DNA of 64,000 nt from Exiguobacterium algae (GTDB taxonomy: Bacteria; Bacillota; Bacilli; Exiguobacteriales; Exiguobacteriaceae), in the NCBI RefSeq assembly GCF_018617875.1, contig NZ_JACSKZ010000001.1, forward strand, positions 434,001 through 498,000, given 5' to 3'. Position numbers and translations under genes: made by a program. The notes beneath the pieces were generated by a model, which was not told where the DNA came from, searched no databases, and saw only the letters and a program-made list of their open reading frames with translations. Positions 46,132 to 54,661 of the stretch are shown one piece after another. The first letter of the stretch is position 1. Every line of letters starts with the position of its first letter.

Positions 46132-46941
46132 ATGAGAAACAATGTCTACTTGTACCATCGGAACGTCAACGACTTCGCGAAAGAAGTAAAAAAATTAAAA
46201 GAGATCGGGGAAAAATACGGATTCAACATCGTGGCACGTCCTGAAGATGCAAACGTCATCGTAGCCATCGGGGGCGATGGCGCATTTTTACAGGCCGTTC
46301 GTTTCACTGGATTCCGCCAAGATGCGATTTACGTCGGATTCGGCCGCGGCTTAAACGAGTTTTATTGTGATTTTGATATACATAAACTCGATGAAGTCGA
46401 TCGCCTGTTCTCGGATAACTCAGCTCAGATTGAAGCCGGTTTGGAAGTGCGGAAATATCCGCTCTTGTCCGCATCAATCAATGAATCAACACCGCTTCTT
46501 TGTTTGAACGAGGCATCGATCAAATCGAGTATCATCAAGTCACTTGCGATTGAAGTCTACATCGATGATCTTCATTTTGAGACATTCCGTGGGGACGGAA
46601 TGGTCGTATCGACACCAACCGGATCAACTGCATACAACAAGTCGCTCAGTGGCGCAGTTGTCGACCCGCTCATCCGCTGCATGCAGGTAAGTGAAATCGC
46701 GTCTGTGAACAACAACCGTTATCGTACACTCGGTTCGTCATTCATCGTCCATGAATCACGCAAACTCTCGCTTCGCATCGTCGAGGATGGAAACGACTAT
46801 CCAATCATCGGCATGGACAACGAGGCGCTCAGTTTGAAATACACAGACCGGATCGACATCGAACTCTCTGATAAAGTAATCAAGACCGTCAAACTTCGGA
46901 ACAACTCGTTCTGGCATAAAGTACAACGCTCGTTCTTCTGA
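46132..46941 (+). CDS. nadK: NAD kinase (second, YtdI-like paralogue type)
   Basis: This 269-residue kinase makes NADP from NAD. The GGDG motif is seen in AIGGDGAFLQAV and the substrate region in STPTGSTAYNKSLSGAVVDPLI; the C-terminus is rich in beta strands. The start at 46132 (MRNNVYLYHRN) has AAGGGG nine bases upstream; upstream in-frame ATGs are rejected. By position near tpx/ackA it corresponds to the second Bacillus NAD kinase. Two hairpins follow at 46948-47013, the second with a T run. Confidence 0.92.
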   Translation: MRNNVYLYHRNVNDFAKEVKKLKEIGEKYGFNIVARPEDANVIVAIGGDGAFLQAVRFTGFRQDAIYVGFGRGLNEFYCDFDIHKLDEVDRLFSDNSAQIEAGLEVRKYPLLSASINESTPLLCLNEASIKSSIIKSLAIEVYIDDLHFETFRGDGMVVSTPTGSTAYNKSLSGAVVDPLIRCMQVSEIASVNNNRYRTLGSSFIVHESRKLSLRIVEDGNDYPIIGMDNEALSLKYTDRIDIELSDKVIKTVKLRNNSFWHKVQRSFF

Positions 46942-46947
46942 TTATAA

Positions 46948-47013
46948 AAAAGCAATGGCTTCTGCCATTGCTTCAGGCCGTAGACAAAGTATGGGTCTAC
47001 GGTCTTTTTTTGT
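46948..47013 (+). terminator. Double hairpin terminator after nadK
   Basis: A first hairpin AGCAATGGC/GCCATTGCT is followed by GCCGTAGAC/GTCTACGGT with TTTTTTT. Both lie within 70 bases of the stop. Confidence 0.82.
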
Positions 47014-47199
47014 ACTCCAACCGAGCACGGCTCGCTTTCCTAGGGGCTAGCAGGGAGCCGCATCGCAACTTCGTCGCTACTGGGTCACCCATCACGCTGT
47101 CCCTCTTCCCATATATATAAAGAGAAAAAGACACACGGGGCGCATCCGATGATTTACAAATCGACACAATCTGATGGTTTAGGGACTATATTCCGATGA

Positions 47200-47327
47200 T
47201 AGGTGACATCCGAGTGTTGCCCCGGTCGATGCGTCAGAACATCCATGAGACCGAGAGGGACCTCGCCTATCGGTGGTTCCTCGGACTCGGATTCTCAGAC
47301 AAAGTCCCGCATTCCTTTAAGAGGTGA
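47200..47327 (+). pseudogene. IS1182-type transposase fragment
   Basis: Reading 47205-47327 in frame gives an approximately 40-residue stretch with RSMRQNIHETE, then DLAYRWFLGLGFSDKVPH, then a stop. The AYRWFLGL...DKVPH signature is typical of the N-terminal DUF772 region of IS1182/IS5-like transposases. The start and more than three quarters of the normal protein are missing. The remnant abuts the end of the amidohydrolase gene. The preceding 190 bases (47014-47200) hold no gene and may be further element debris, with a GGCTC/GAGCC inverted pair. Confidence 0.78.
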
Positions 47328-48888
47328 TCACTTCCGCCTCATATACCGGATTCCCGTCGACAACGGTCATCACGAGGCGGTTTTGTAAAATTTCTTCCCC
47401 TTTCAAGTCGAAGAAATCTTCTTCCCATACCGTAAAGGATGCGTTATAACTCTGGATCAACAACCCGTTTCGACCGTGCGTTCCTGTCGCCACATGCGGT
47501 GCATACGTAAAGCTTCGGAGTGCTTCGTACATCGACAGACGCTCGCTCGGGTTGAGTGTGCTCGAACCTTTAAACGATTGACGTGTCACTGCCCCGAACA
47601 GCCCTTTTCTGACATCTACGGATGAAATCGGCGCATCGCTGCCTCCTAAGAAGAGCGCACCGGTCTCCATCAATGATTTGAATCGATACACCTGGTCGAT
47701 TCGTTCGTTCCCTAAGCGCTCGAACAGCATATCCATGTCGTCCGCCAAAAATACGGGTTGCGCATCGATGAGGACCGGTAAGGCACGAATCCGCTTCAGT
47801 AGTGAGTCATTCAGTAAAGAGGCGTGAATGATCCGGTCGCGCGTCCCTTTCTTCGCAGGATATTTCTCAAGGAGCGATACAAACTGCTCAACGGCCGCAT
47901 CCCCAATCACGTGGGCCGCGACATTCATTCCGTAGGACCGCGCTTTTTTTACAAGCGCTTCAAGATGGTCCGGGCGATGGACCTCGATTCCCCGCTGACC
48001 ACGGTCATCCGCATATGGCGCAGACAAAAGTGCTGTCCGTCCACCGAACGACCCATCAACGAACAACTTCATCGCTCCAAAATCAAATCGACGGTGCTTC
48101 GTCATGGCATCATGCTGGATGACCCGATCGACGACTTGTTCATGCACGAGTAGATGCGCGTGGAACGGGAGCTCATCAAGCACATCTTCGTAGGCTTGAA
48201 TCGTCTCGATCGGGTCGCCGTGGTAGAACAAATCTTCCGTATGCGCCCCAACGATGCCATGCGCAAACAAGGAGTCAATGGCTCGTCTTAATGAAGCGGC
48301 ATTCTTTTGGCGATTTCCACTCATTTCTTTATATAACAAGTCTAACGCCGCATCGTACAAAACACCGTTCAATTTCCCTTCCGCGTCGCGACCGAGCTTT
48401 CCACCCTCGATGACGGTATGGTGGATCAAACCAAGCCGTTCCAACCCTTTTGAATTGACCACCGCGACGTGCCGGCACACGCGTTTTAACACGACCGGTC
48501 GATCCGCGATGACTTCGTCAATCATTTCACGGGTCGGCATCTCACCGAGCATTCGATCATCGAACCCTTCCGCAACGAGCCAATCGTCCCCACTGTCTTT
48601 CTCTTTCATGGACTCAAGTAATGTACGTAAATTTGTCGACTCACTCGCATCGACGCGGTCTAACGCCTCGCCGTACCCGATTAAATGGATGTGTGAGTCG
48701 GTGAACGCTGGATAGACGCTCTTCCCTTCCAGATTCACAATGTTTTCAATCCGCCCCGCATATGTACGGCGAAGATGACCCTCTTCTCCCATTTTTAAAA
48801 TACGACCATGTTCCACATACATTGCCCGTGTCATTTCATGTTCTTTATTTAATGTATAAATTTTACCGTTTACCCATAGTGTACCCAT
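47317..48888 (-). CDS. YtcJ-like metal-dependent amidohydrolase
   Basis: This 523-residue amidohydrolase superfamily protein has the entry metal motif FTDSHIHLIGYG (HxH), later His residues in HAHLLVHEQV and AAHVIGDAA, and the Asp of FLGGSDAPISSV. The N- and C-terminal parts form the small beta-sandwich seen in YtcJ/NfdA-type enzymes, which hydrolyse N-substituted amides or formamides. The substrate is unknown. Its stop lies inside the border of the transposase fragment. It is monocistronic. Confidence 0.88.
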   Translation of the reverse strand: MGTLWVNGKIYTLNKEHEMTRAMYVEHGRILKMGEEGHLRRTYAGRIENIVNLEGKSVYPAFTDSHIHLIGYGEALDRVDASESTNLRTLLESMKEKDSGDDWLVAEGFDDRMLGEMPTREMIDEVIADRPVVLKRVCRHVAVVNSKGLERLGLIHHTVIEGGKLGRDAEGKLNGVLYDAALDLLYKEMSGNRQKNAASLRRAIDSLFAHGIVGAHTEDLFYHGDPIETIQAYEDVLDELPFHAHLLVHEQVVDRVIQHDAMTKHRRFDFGAMKLFVDGSFGGRTALLSAPYADDRGQRGIEVHRPDHLEALVKKARSYGMNVAAHVIGDAAVEQFVSLLEKYPAKKGTRDRIIHASLLNDSLLKRIRALPVLIDAQPVFLADDMDMLFERLGNERIDQVYRFKSLMETGALFLGGSDAPISSVDVRKGLFGAVTRQSFKGSSTLNPSERLSMYEALRSFTYAPHVATGTHGRNGLLIQSYNASFTVWEEDFFDLKGEEILQNRLVMTVVDGNPVYEAEVITS

Positions 48889-48907
48889 TCAGGACTCCTC
48901 CTCGATT

Positions 48908-48952
48908 GAAAAAAGATTGACGTCTACGTTTTTCCCGTTTACGTCAATCTTC
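48908..48952 (-). terminator. Terminator of ezrA
   Basis: GATTGACGT...ACGTCAATCTTTTTT on the minus strand, 10 bases after the ezrA stop. Confidence 0.85.
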
Positions 48953-48961
48953 ATGCATGGT

Positions 48962-50692
48962 TTATTTTCTTAGTAGTTCTTGTTGTTCAAGCCCTTTATC
49001 GACTCGAACCCGGATTTCGTGGGCTCCATTTTCTTCAAAACGTCCGAGCACACGCTCACCAATCTCGACAGCCGTTCCATACTCTCCATGTAAAAATTTG
49101 TTTTCCGCTAACGTCAAAGCGATATGTATCTCATTGTCACGTCTACGGAAACGGTTCGCATATTGCAAGAGTTGTTCGGCGTATGTCACTTGACGGATCA
49201 ACGCATGTACACGGTCGCGGAAGTGGTCCATCGTCTCTTCCACATCGTGACTCAGACCGACGATATATGTCATATTGAACGGCGCCTTCTCAAACTGTTC
49301 ATCGAGTGACTGGACGCCTTTTTGCAGCTGGCGCATGTCGTTCGTCAAATCATTCGGAACGACCGGCATCGCGCTCTTCGCCAGCAGGCGGCGATGCGTA
49401 GAGAGTTCTTTTTTCCACGTCTCCAGCTTGTGACGAACCTCCAGCTCTTCTTTACGTAACGAGTTCGTATTCTCCACGAAACGATCATGCATGGCAGTGA
49501 ACTGTTCGAGCGAACGTTTCGCTTCCTGTACCTTGGACTTGATCATACTGAACGGCAACATTTGAGCAATCAGCGCCTGTTCGATGTCTAATACATTGGC
49601 GGATAATGCGGAACGTTCTCGTTCAAGTTGTTCGAACTCTTCACCGACACGGGCATTGATTTCATAGTTACTGACCAAGCGGGACATGTCTTGTTGCAAC
49701 TGCCCCATGAGCTCCGTCGTTTTCTGATCGCGCTCCTTGATCGTCGAAAACTCTTTTTTCACATATTGGCGTGCATCTACTTCAGTACGGAATGCCTCGA
49801 ATAGTTGATCGATGTCCGAACTGAGCTGTTGCATGTCTTCTTCAAAATGATCAAATTCCAACCGTTCGATCCGATTCATCAATTCTGCACGGCGCTCTTC
49901 TGCCTGCTCGATTTCTTCTAACAAGCCGAGCGGTTCGAGAGCATAACCGTCCATTTGCATTTCCTTATGCCCGGCACGGAGTTGTTGAAGCTGTTGTTTC
50001 AATTCGACCTGGACAGTTCGAACGAACTGCGGGATGACCCGGACAAGCTCGCGAATGTGATTGACCTGGTCTGATAGAGATTGTCCTGTTTCAAATGCTT
50101 CGGAGACTTGACCTTCCTGTTTTAACGTAATCATTTCGGTCCGTTTTGCTTCAGCAGCCGCAATTTCTTGTTCGACTAAGGTATACGTCGGTCCGAATGC
50201 GCTATTTTGTGAGTTGAGCGTTTTACGGAACTGGTATAATTCTTTTTCGTCTTTCTTGACAATATCCAAAAGGGAAGAATGGTGAGCGTTAAACTCGGCC
50301 ATTTCATCGAGCATGGCGTGTACCATCGCCTCGAGTTCTTCGATGAGCTGTTCAGTCGCATTTAGGTCGGCCTTCACTTTCATGAAGCGATACTTATCCA
50401 GATCTTCTTCTGACCCGTATAACGCTTCATCAATCTGACCCGCATGCACACTGACCAATTCATCCCAAGATTGATGCCAGCGATCAAACTTTTCTTTCGT
50501 TTCCCCTTCCATTGGCCATTGTTTAAACTTTTGAAGTTCAACTGGCACACTTGCACTGAGGATACTTTGCTTTCGCATGTCCAAGTCGTCGATTTTTTGG
50601 TAATAGTTTCTTCGAATGAGCATACTCCCTAGCATGACGCCTAAGGCGACAATGATGATTCCAATAATTAGTCCGTATATTCCGTAATCCAT
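48962..50692 (-). CDS. ezrA: Septation ring formation regulator EzrA
   Basis: This 576-residue protein has one N-terminal membrane helix (about 3-22) and a long cytoplasmic region of coiled-coil, spectrin-like repeats rich in Gln, Glu and Leu. EzrA binds FtsZ and keeps Z-rings from forming at cell poles. The start at 50692 (MDYGIYGLIIG) has GGAGG ten bases upstream. As in Bacillus it lies next to the GAF-type reductase gene and rpsD, divergently arranged. Confidence 0.93.
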   Translation of the reverse strand: MDYGIYGLIIGIIIVALGVMLGSMLIRRNYYQKIDDLDMRKQSILSASVPVELQKFKQWPMEGETKEKFDRWHQSWDELVSVHAGQIDEALYGSEEDLDKYRFMKVKADLNATEQLIEELEAMVHAMLDEMAEFNAHHSSLLDIVKKDEKELYQFRKTLNSQNSAFGPTYTLVEQEIAAAEAKRTEMITLKQEGQVSEAFETGQSLSDQVNHIRELVRVIPQFVRTVQVELKQQLQQLRAGHKEMQMDGYALEPLGLLEEIEQAEERRAELMNRIERLEFDHFEEDMQQLSSDIDQLFEAFRTEVDARQYVKKEFSTIKERDQKTTELMGQLQQDMSRLVSNYEINARVGEEFEQLERERSALSANVLDIEQALIAQMLPFSMIKSKVQEAKRSLEQFTAMHDRFVENTNSLRKEELEVRHKLETWKKELSTHRRLLAKSAMPVVPNDLTNDMRQLQKGVQSLDEQFEKAPFNMTYIVGLSHDVEETMDHFRDRVHALIRQVTYAEQLLQYANRFRRRDNEIHIALTLAENKFLHGEYGTAVEIGERVLGRFEENGAHEIRVRVDKGLEQQELLRK

Positions 50693-50929
50693 CTCTATCA
50701 CAACCTCCAAGCCGCTTTCATGGACTTATGTACCTTATATTAAAAAAAGAAGTATTTTATAAGAATAGATATACTTAATCATATTATAGAACCAGCGATT
50801 TGCATAGGTTTTCCAACGGTTTCGAGACAGAATGTTATTTTTCTCACGATTCTTTCGCAAGACAAATGAAGAAATTGCGTGTACCATTATGCTAAATTCT
50901 GAATAAATACCGATATGGAGGGATTTTAG

Positions 50930-51412
50930 ATGTTCCAAACGACATCGTATTCCGGCGATTTGGCCGCCGGCTATGAGTTACTGAATAAACAATTAGCAGC
51001 GTTACTTGAAGGGGAAACGAACCAAGTGGCCAACCTCGCCAACGCGAGTGCACTCCTTAATCAATTCCTCGACCGCATCAACTGGGTTGGGTTTTATTTG
51101 ACGGACACAGAAGACAGCCTGATTTTAGGACCGTTCCAAGGTCTTCCGGCCTGTGTGCATATTGCGTTCGGGAAAGGTGTTTGCGGGACCGCCGCTTCGA
51201 CACAAGAAACACAACTCGTCGCAGACGTGCATCAATTCCCTGGTCACATTGCGTGTGATGCGGCATCAAACTCTGAGATTGTGGTCCCGTTGGTCCGTGA
51301 AGGGAAGACGATTGGCGTGCTTGATATCGACAGCCCGGAATTCGATCGTTTTTCAGAGGTGGACCGTCAAGGGCTGGAGCAATTCTGCCAAACATTACTT
51401 CGCTTCATTTGA
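50930..51412 (+). CDS. Free methionine-R-sulfoxide reductase (GAF domain)
   Basis: This 160-residue GAF-domain enzyme reduces free methionine-(R)-sulfoxide. The catalytic region with conserved Cys is seen in LPACVHIAFGKGVCGTAA and HIACDAASNSEIVVPL, the three-Cys pattern of fRMsr. GVLDIDSPEFDRFSEVD closes the fold. A TGGAGGG site precedes the start. It corresponds to ytsP of Bacillus, next to rpsD; the rpsD promoter begins at its stop codon. Confidence 0.9.
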   Translation: MFQTTSYSGDLAAGYELLNKQLAALLEGETNQVANLANASALLNQFLDRINWVGFYLTDTEDSLILGPFQGLPACVHIAFGKGVCGTAASTQETQLVADVHQFPGHIACDAASNSEIVVPLVREGKTIGVLDIDSPEFDRFSEVDRQGLEQFCQTLLRFI

Positions 51413-51441
51413 TTGACAAGCGAACTCATTCATCGTATACT
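51413..51441 (+). promoter_or_regulatory. Strong promoter of rpsD
   Basis: TTGACA and TATACT with exactly 17 bp between them, beginning one base after the stop of the previous gene. Transcription would start near 51449. Confidence 0.87.
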
Positions 51442-51448
51442 GAAATTC

Positions 51449-51634
51449 GTGCATGAAATGACGATAGCAGTCTTAGACAAACGTATCCACCTTTCGGGCC
51501 TCGACTACGTCGGAGGAGCATCTCGTAGCTTCGCTATCAAGTGAAGGTGCTTGAACCTAGAAAGGGGCGTTACTCGTCTTTGACATCGTTGTTCTTTTGT
51601 GCAAAATACATGAACAACAAGGAGGAGTCCAATC
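51449..51634 (+). promoter_or_regulatory. rpsD (S4) leader with pseudoknot
   Basis: The 186-nt leader contains arms that pair across each other: GATAGC (51463-51468) with GCTATC (51533-51538), and CACCTT (51488-51493) with AAGGTG (51544-51549). The order A-B-A'-B' gives a pseudoknot, and smaller stems (CTACG/CGTAG, GAG/CTC) fall inside. In Bacillus S4 represses its own gene through such a leader; this fold was read by eye, not computed. Confidence 0.75.
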
Positions 51635-52234
51635 ATGGCTCGTTACACAGGTCCAGCTTGGAAACTCTCGCGTCGCTTAGGCATCTCGCTTAGCGAAACG
51701 GGTAAAGAATTAGCAAAACGTCCTTACGCACCAGGTCAACACGGAAATGGTCGTCGTAAAATCTCTGAATACGGTCTTCAGCTTCAAGCGAAGCAAGCAC
51801 TTCGTCACATGTACGGAGTGAACGAGAAGCAATTCCGCCGCATCTTCAACGATGCTGGTAAATTGCCAGGCATCCACGGTGAGAACTTCATGTTCTTGCT
51901 CGAATCACGCCTTGACAACCTCGTTTACCGTATGGGTCTTGCTCGCACACGTCGTGGAGCACGCCAACTCGTCAACCACGGTCACATCCTCGTTGACGGA
52001 TCACGCGTAGACATCCCGTCTTACCGTGTAAAACCAGGTCAAGTGATTTCTGTTCGCGAGAAATCGAAGAACGTTAAAGCAATCGCTGAAGCACTTGAAG
52101 TAGCACCAGCTACAAAAGAGTTCGTTACATTCGACGCTGAGAAACTCGAAGGTACATTCGTACGTCTCCCAGAACGCGCTGAATTGAACGACCAAATCAA
52201 AGAGCAACTCATCGTCGAGTACTACTCACGTTAA
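51635..52234 (+). CDS. rpsD: 30S ribosomal protein S4
   Basis: This 199-residue basic protein binds 16S rRNA early in 30S assembly. It begins [20 protein letters not shown] and contains the S4 RNA-binding fold (about 90-150) with [26 protein letters not shown]. The ribosome site is AAGGAGGAG. It is monocistronic, with its own promoter, regulatory leader and terminator. Confidence 0.98.
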   Translation: MARYTGPAWKLSRRLGISLSETGKELAKRPYAPGQHGNGRRKISEYGLQLQAKQALRHMYGVNEKQFRRIFNDAGKLPGIHGENFMFLLESRLDNLVYRMGLARTRRGARQLVNHGHILVDGSRVDIPSYRVKPGQVISVREKSKNVKAIAEALEVAPATKEFVTFDAEKLEGTFVRLPERAELNDQIKEQLIVEYYSR

Positions 52235-52242
52235 TGCTTTTT

Positions 52243-52270
52243 ATCCCCTTCTCGCGAAGGGGATTTTTTT
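52243..52270 (+). terminator. Terminator of rpsD
   Basis: ATCCCCTTC-tcgc-GAAGGGGAT followed by a long T run. Confidence 0.92.
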
Positions 52271-52895
52271 ATGTCTTCAAAATTTCATGGCGAATCCGTC
52301 CCATCTGGGTATCGAGCGCGTCAGCCATCCGGGCCGCCTCAATCAATTCTTCCCGCGATTCTGACGGTACGTCATGTTGATACTTATATTGCAGCTTGTG
52401 CTCGGTCGCTGCCCAAAAGTCCATCGCCAATGTCCGAATTTGAATTTCTGCCGGCACCCAAATAATTCGTTCGGCCAGATAGACTTTTGTTTTTACAATC
52501 AAATGAAGGCTCCGGTAACCGCTCGGCTTCGGATGTTCGATATAATCTTTAACGACTTCGATTTTCAAATCATCCCGTGTCTCTAAATGTCGCAAGATCG
52601 CGTAAATATCATCACGGAAACTTGTGACAATACGGATTCCTGCCACATCATGGACGTTCTCCCATAATGATTCGACGTCTAACGGAAGCTCTTTCCGCTT
52701 CATTTTACGAACAATCGAGGGTAGCGTCTTCATGCGTGTTTTCACGTGTTCAATCGGAGAATACCCGAGTCGCGTCTGCCAATCCAGGTCGATGATCCCC
52801 AAATCGCTCTCCAACTCCGTGATGGCCATCTCATAATATCGGAAGCACTCTCGCCATTGATGGAACTGGTCTCCGAAAAACTCTTCAATCTCCAT
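52269..52895 (-). CDS. relP: Small alarmone synthetase RelP-type GTP pyrophosphokinase
   Basis: This 208-residue protein has only the (p)ppGpp synthetase domain, without hydrolase or regulatory parts. Key segments are YSPIEHVKTRMKT, HDVAGIRIVTSF, VKDYIEHPKPSGYRSLHLIV and VPAEIQIRTLAMDFWAATEHKLQYKY. The IEHxKxR and DYIxxPKPxGYRS details match YwaC/RelP rather than YjbM/RelQ. RelP makes ppGpp and pppGpp in response to cell-wall stress in relatives. It is convergent with rpsD. Confidence 0.88.
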   Translation of the reverse strand: MEIEEFFGDQFHQWRECFRYYEMAITELESDLGIIDLDWQTRLGYSPIEHVKTRMKTLPSIVRKMKRKELPLDVESLWENVHDVAGIRIVTSFRDDIYAILRHLETRDDLKIEVVKDYIEHPKPSGYRSLHLIVKTKVYLAERIIWVPAEIQIRTLAMDFWAATEHKLQYKYQHDVPSESREELIEAARMADALDTQMGRIRHEILKT

Positions 52896-52949
52896 AACAT
52901 CCCTCCTCTTCAGTTAGTGTAGCAAATCCTGCAGTTGAATATGGTTTAA

Positions 52950-52988
52950 AAAAACGTCCATCTCCGAAACAATTCCGGAGATGGACGC
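52950..52988 (-). terminator. Terminator of tyrS
   Basis: GCGTCCATCTCCGGAA...TTTCGGAGATGGACGTTTTTTT on the minus strand. Confidence 0.92.
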
Positions 52989-52993
52989 GCCAG

Positions 52994-54241
52994 TTAAACG
53001 TGACGAATCACGAAGTATTTTTTCTTACCACGACGGATGATTGTGAATTCACCGAGCGTATCCTCACGCGTGATGACTTTATCGAGCGCCTGTTCACGCT
53101 CTCCGTTCAAGTAAATCGCACCGTTTGTCACGTCTTCACGTGCTTGACGTTTCGACGGCGAGATTTTTGCTTCGACGAGGAGGTCGACGATATTTCGTTC
53201 ACCATCCAACTCGAATTGTGGCATCCCTTTGAAAGCATCCGCCATGTCTTCCGGTTGAAGTGAAGTCAAATCACCGCTGAAGAACGCTTTCGTGATGCGT
53301 TCCGCTTGTTCAAGACCCGCTTCGCCGTGGACGAGTTTCGTCATTTCTTCTGCGAGACGACGCTGCGCCACACGCTTCTCAGGAGCTTCTGTCACTTCAG
53401 CTGCAAGTGCTTCAATCTCTTCATGCGTCATGAACGTGAAGTATTTGATGAATTTGATGACATCCGCATCATCGACGTTAATCCAAAATTGGAAGAACTC
53501 GTATGGCGACGTCTTATCTGCATCAAGCCAGACCGCTCCGCCGGCCGTCTTCCCAAACTTCTGTCCATCCGACTTCGTCACGAGCGGTACGGTAAGCCCG
53601 AACGCTTTCTCTGCATGCCCGAAACGGCGAATGAGTTCAAGACCTGCTGTGATGTTCCCCCACTGGTCGCTTCCACCGACTTGAAGACGGCAGTTCTCTG
53701 TTTCGTATAGTTTCAAGAAATCGTATGACTGAAGCAACATGTACGAGAACTCAGTGTACGAGATCCCGTTTTCCATGCGCGAGTCGACTGAATCTTTCGC
53801 CAGCATGTAGCTGATTGGGAAATGCTTCCCGATATCACGAAGAAAGTCAATGACAGACATCTCTTCTGTCCATTCATAGTTGTTCCGAATCATGACTGGG
53901 TTTTCTCCTTCTAAAGGAAGGAAGCGGCTCAATTGATCTTTGATGCGGTCAGAGAACAACTTGACCGTATCGAGCGTGTTGAGCGAACGTTCATCCGAAC
54001 GGCCAGACGGATCTCCAATCATACCGGTTGCTCCACCGACGAGCGCAACGACACGGTGTCCTGCTTCCTGGAAGCGTTTAAGCGTCAAAATCGGTAACAA
54101 ATGCCCGATATGAAGCGAATCCGCCGTCGGGTCGAATCCGGTGTAGAGCGTTGTCGGTTGTTTCAGTTGTTCTTTCAATCCTTCTTCGTCCGTCATTTGG
54201 TTGACGAGCCCTCGAAATTCTAAATCCTTCAATAATTCCAT
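52994..54241 (-). CDS. tyrS: Tyrosine--tRNA ligase
   Basis: This 415-residue class I synthetase charges tRNA-Tyr. It shows the HIGH-type motif PTADSLHIGHLLPIL, the Tyr-binding YTEFSYMLLQSYDF segment, GGSDQWGNITAGLELI and the KMSKS-type loop KFGKTAGG (KFGKT), then a C-terminal S4-like domain (about 345-415). The start MELLKDLEFRG has a GAAGGAG site. Expression should be controlled by the Tyr T-box directly upstream. Confidence 0.97.
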   Translation of the reverse strand: MELLKDLEFRGLVNQMTDEEGLKEQLKQPTTLYTGFDPTADSLHIGHLLPILTLKRFQEAGHRVVALVGGATGMIGDPSGRSDERSLNTLDTVKLFSDRIKDQLSRFLPLEGENPVMIRNNYEWTEEMSVIDFLRDIGKHFPISYMLAKDSVDSRMENGISYTEFSYMLLQSYDFLKLYETENCRLQVGGSDQWGNITAGLELIRRFGHAEKAFGLTVPLVTKSDGQKFGKTAGGAVWLDADKTSPYEFFQFWINVDDADVIKFIKYFTFMTHEEIEALAAEVTEAPEKRVAQRRLAEEMTKLVHGEAGLEQAERITKAFFSGDLTSLQPEDMADAFKGMPQFELDGERNIVDLLVEAKISPSKRQAREDVTNGAIYLNGEREQALDKVITREDTLGEFTIIRRGKKKYFVIRHV

Positions 54242-54267
54242 GTTTCCCACTCCTTCAATTGGCATAA

Positions 54268-54510
54268 AAAAACGTCCCTTCTCATACGAGAAGGGACGGA
54301 GATTCCGCGGTACCACCCTAATTGTCACATGACGTGACCACTTTAGCGAGAGATATCGGTCTCGACCCGGCCATTCGGCACGCTCCAAAAGTGTAATTCA
54401 TCGACTGGCGTTGGCTAGTTCACAGCATCCACTAGCTTTCTGGGCAAGAGGCCAATCCACTACTTCGCTTTTTTCATCGCGTTGTATCTTTATAAAATCG
54501 TAACTATGCA
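54268..54510 (-). promoter_or_regulatory. Tyr-specific T-box leader of tyrS
   Basis: The T-box AGGGTGGTACCGCGG (complement of 54305-54319) is followed by a terminator CGTCCCTTCTC/GAGAAGGGACG at 54273-54298 and a T run. The specifier UAC (Tyr) is seen in GAATTACACT, at complement 54393-54395. A promoter TTGACA-16 bp-TATAAT lies at 54544-54517. Uncharged tRNA-Tyr should stabilise the antiterminator. Confidence 0.94.
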
Positions 54511-54661
54511 TACCATATTATAAGGTTCCATTCGACGTTGTCAACTATCTAGATGAAAGTTGCACATTCCAACGGATTCACGATAAGGTGGGGAAAGACT
54601 TGTGCTATAATCGAATATATTACTGTCTAAAATAGTTTTACACCATATTAAGGAGGCTGTC

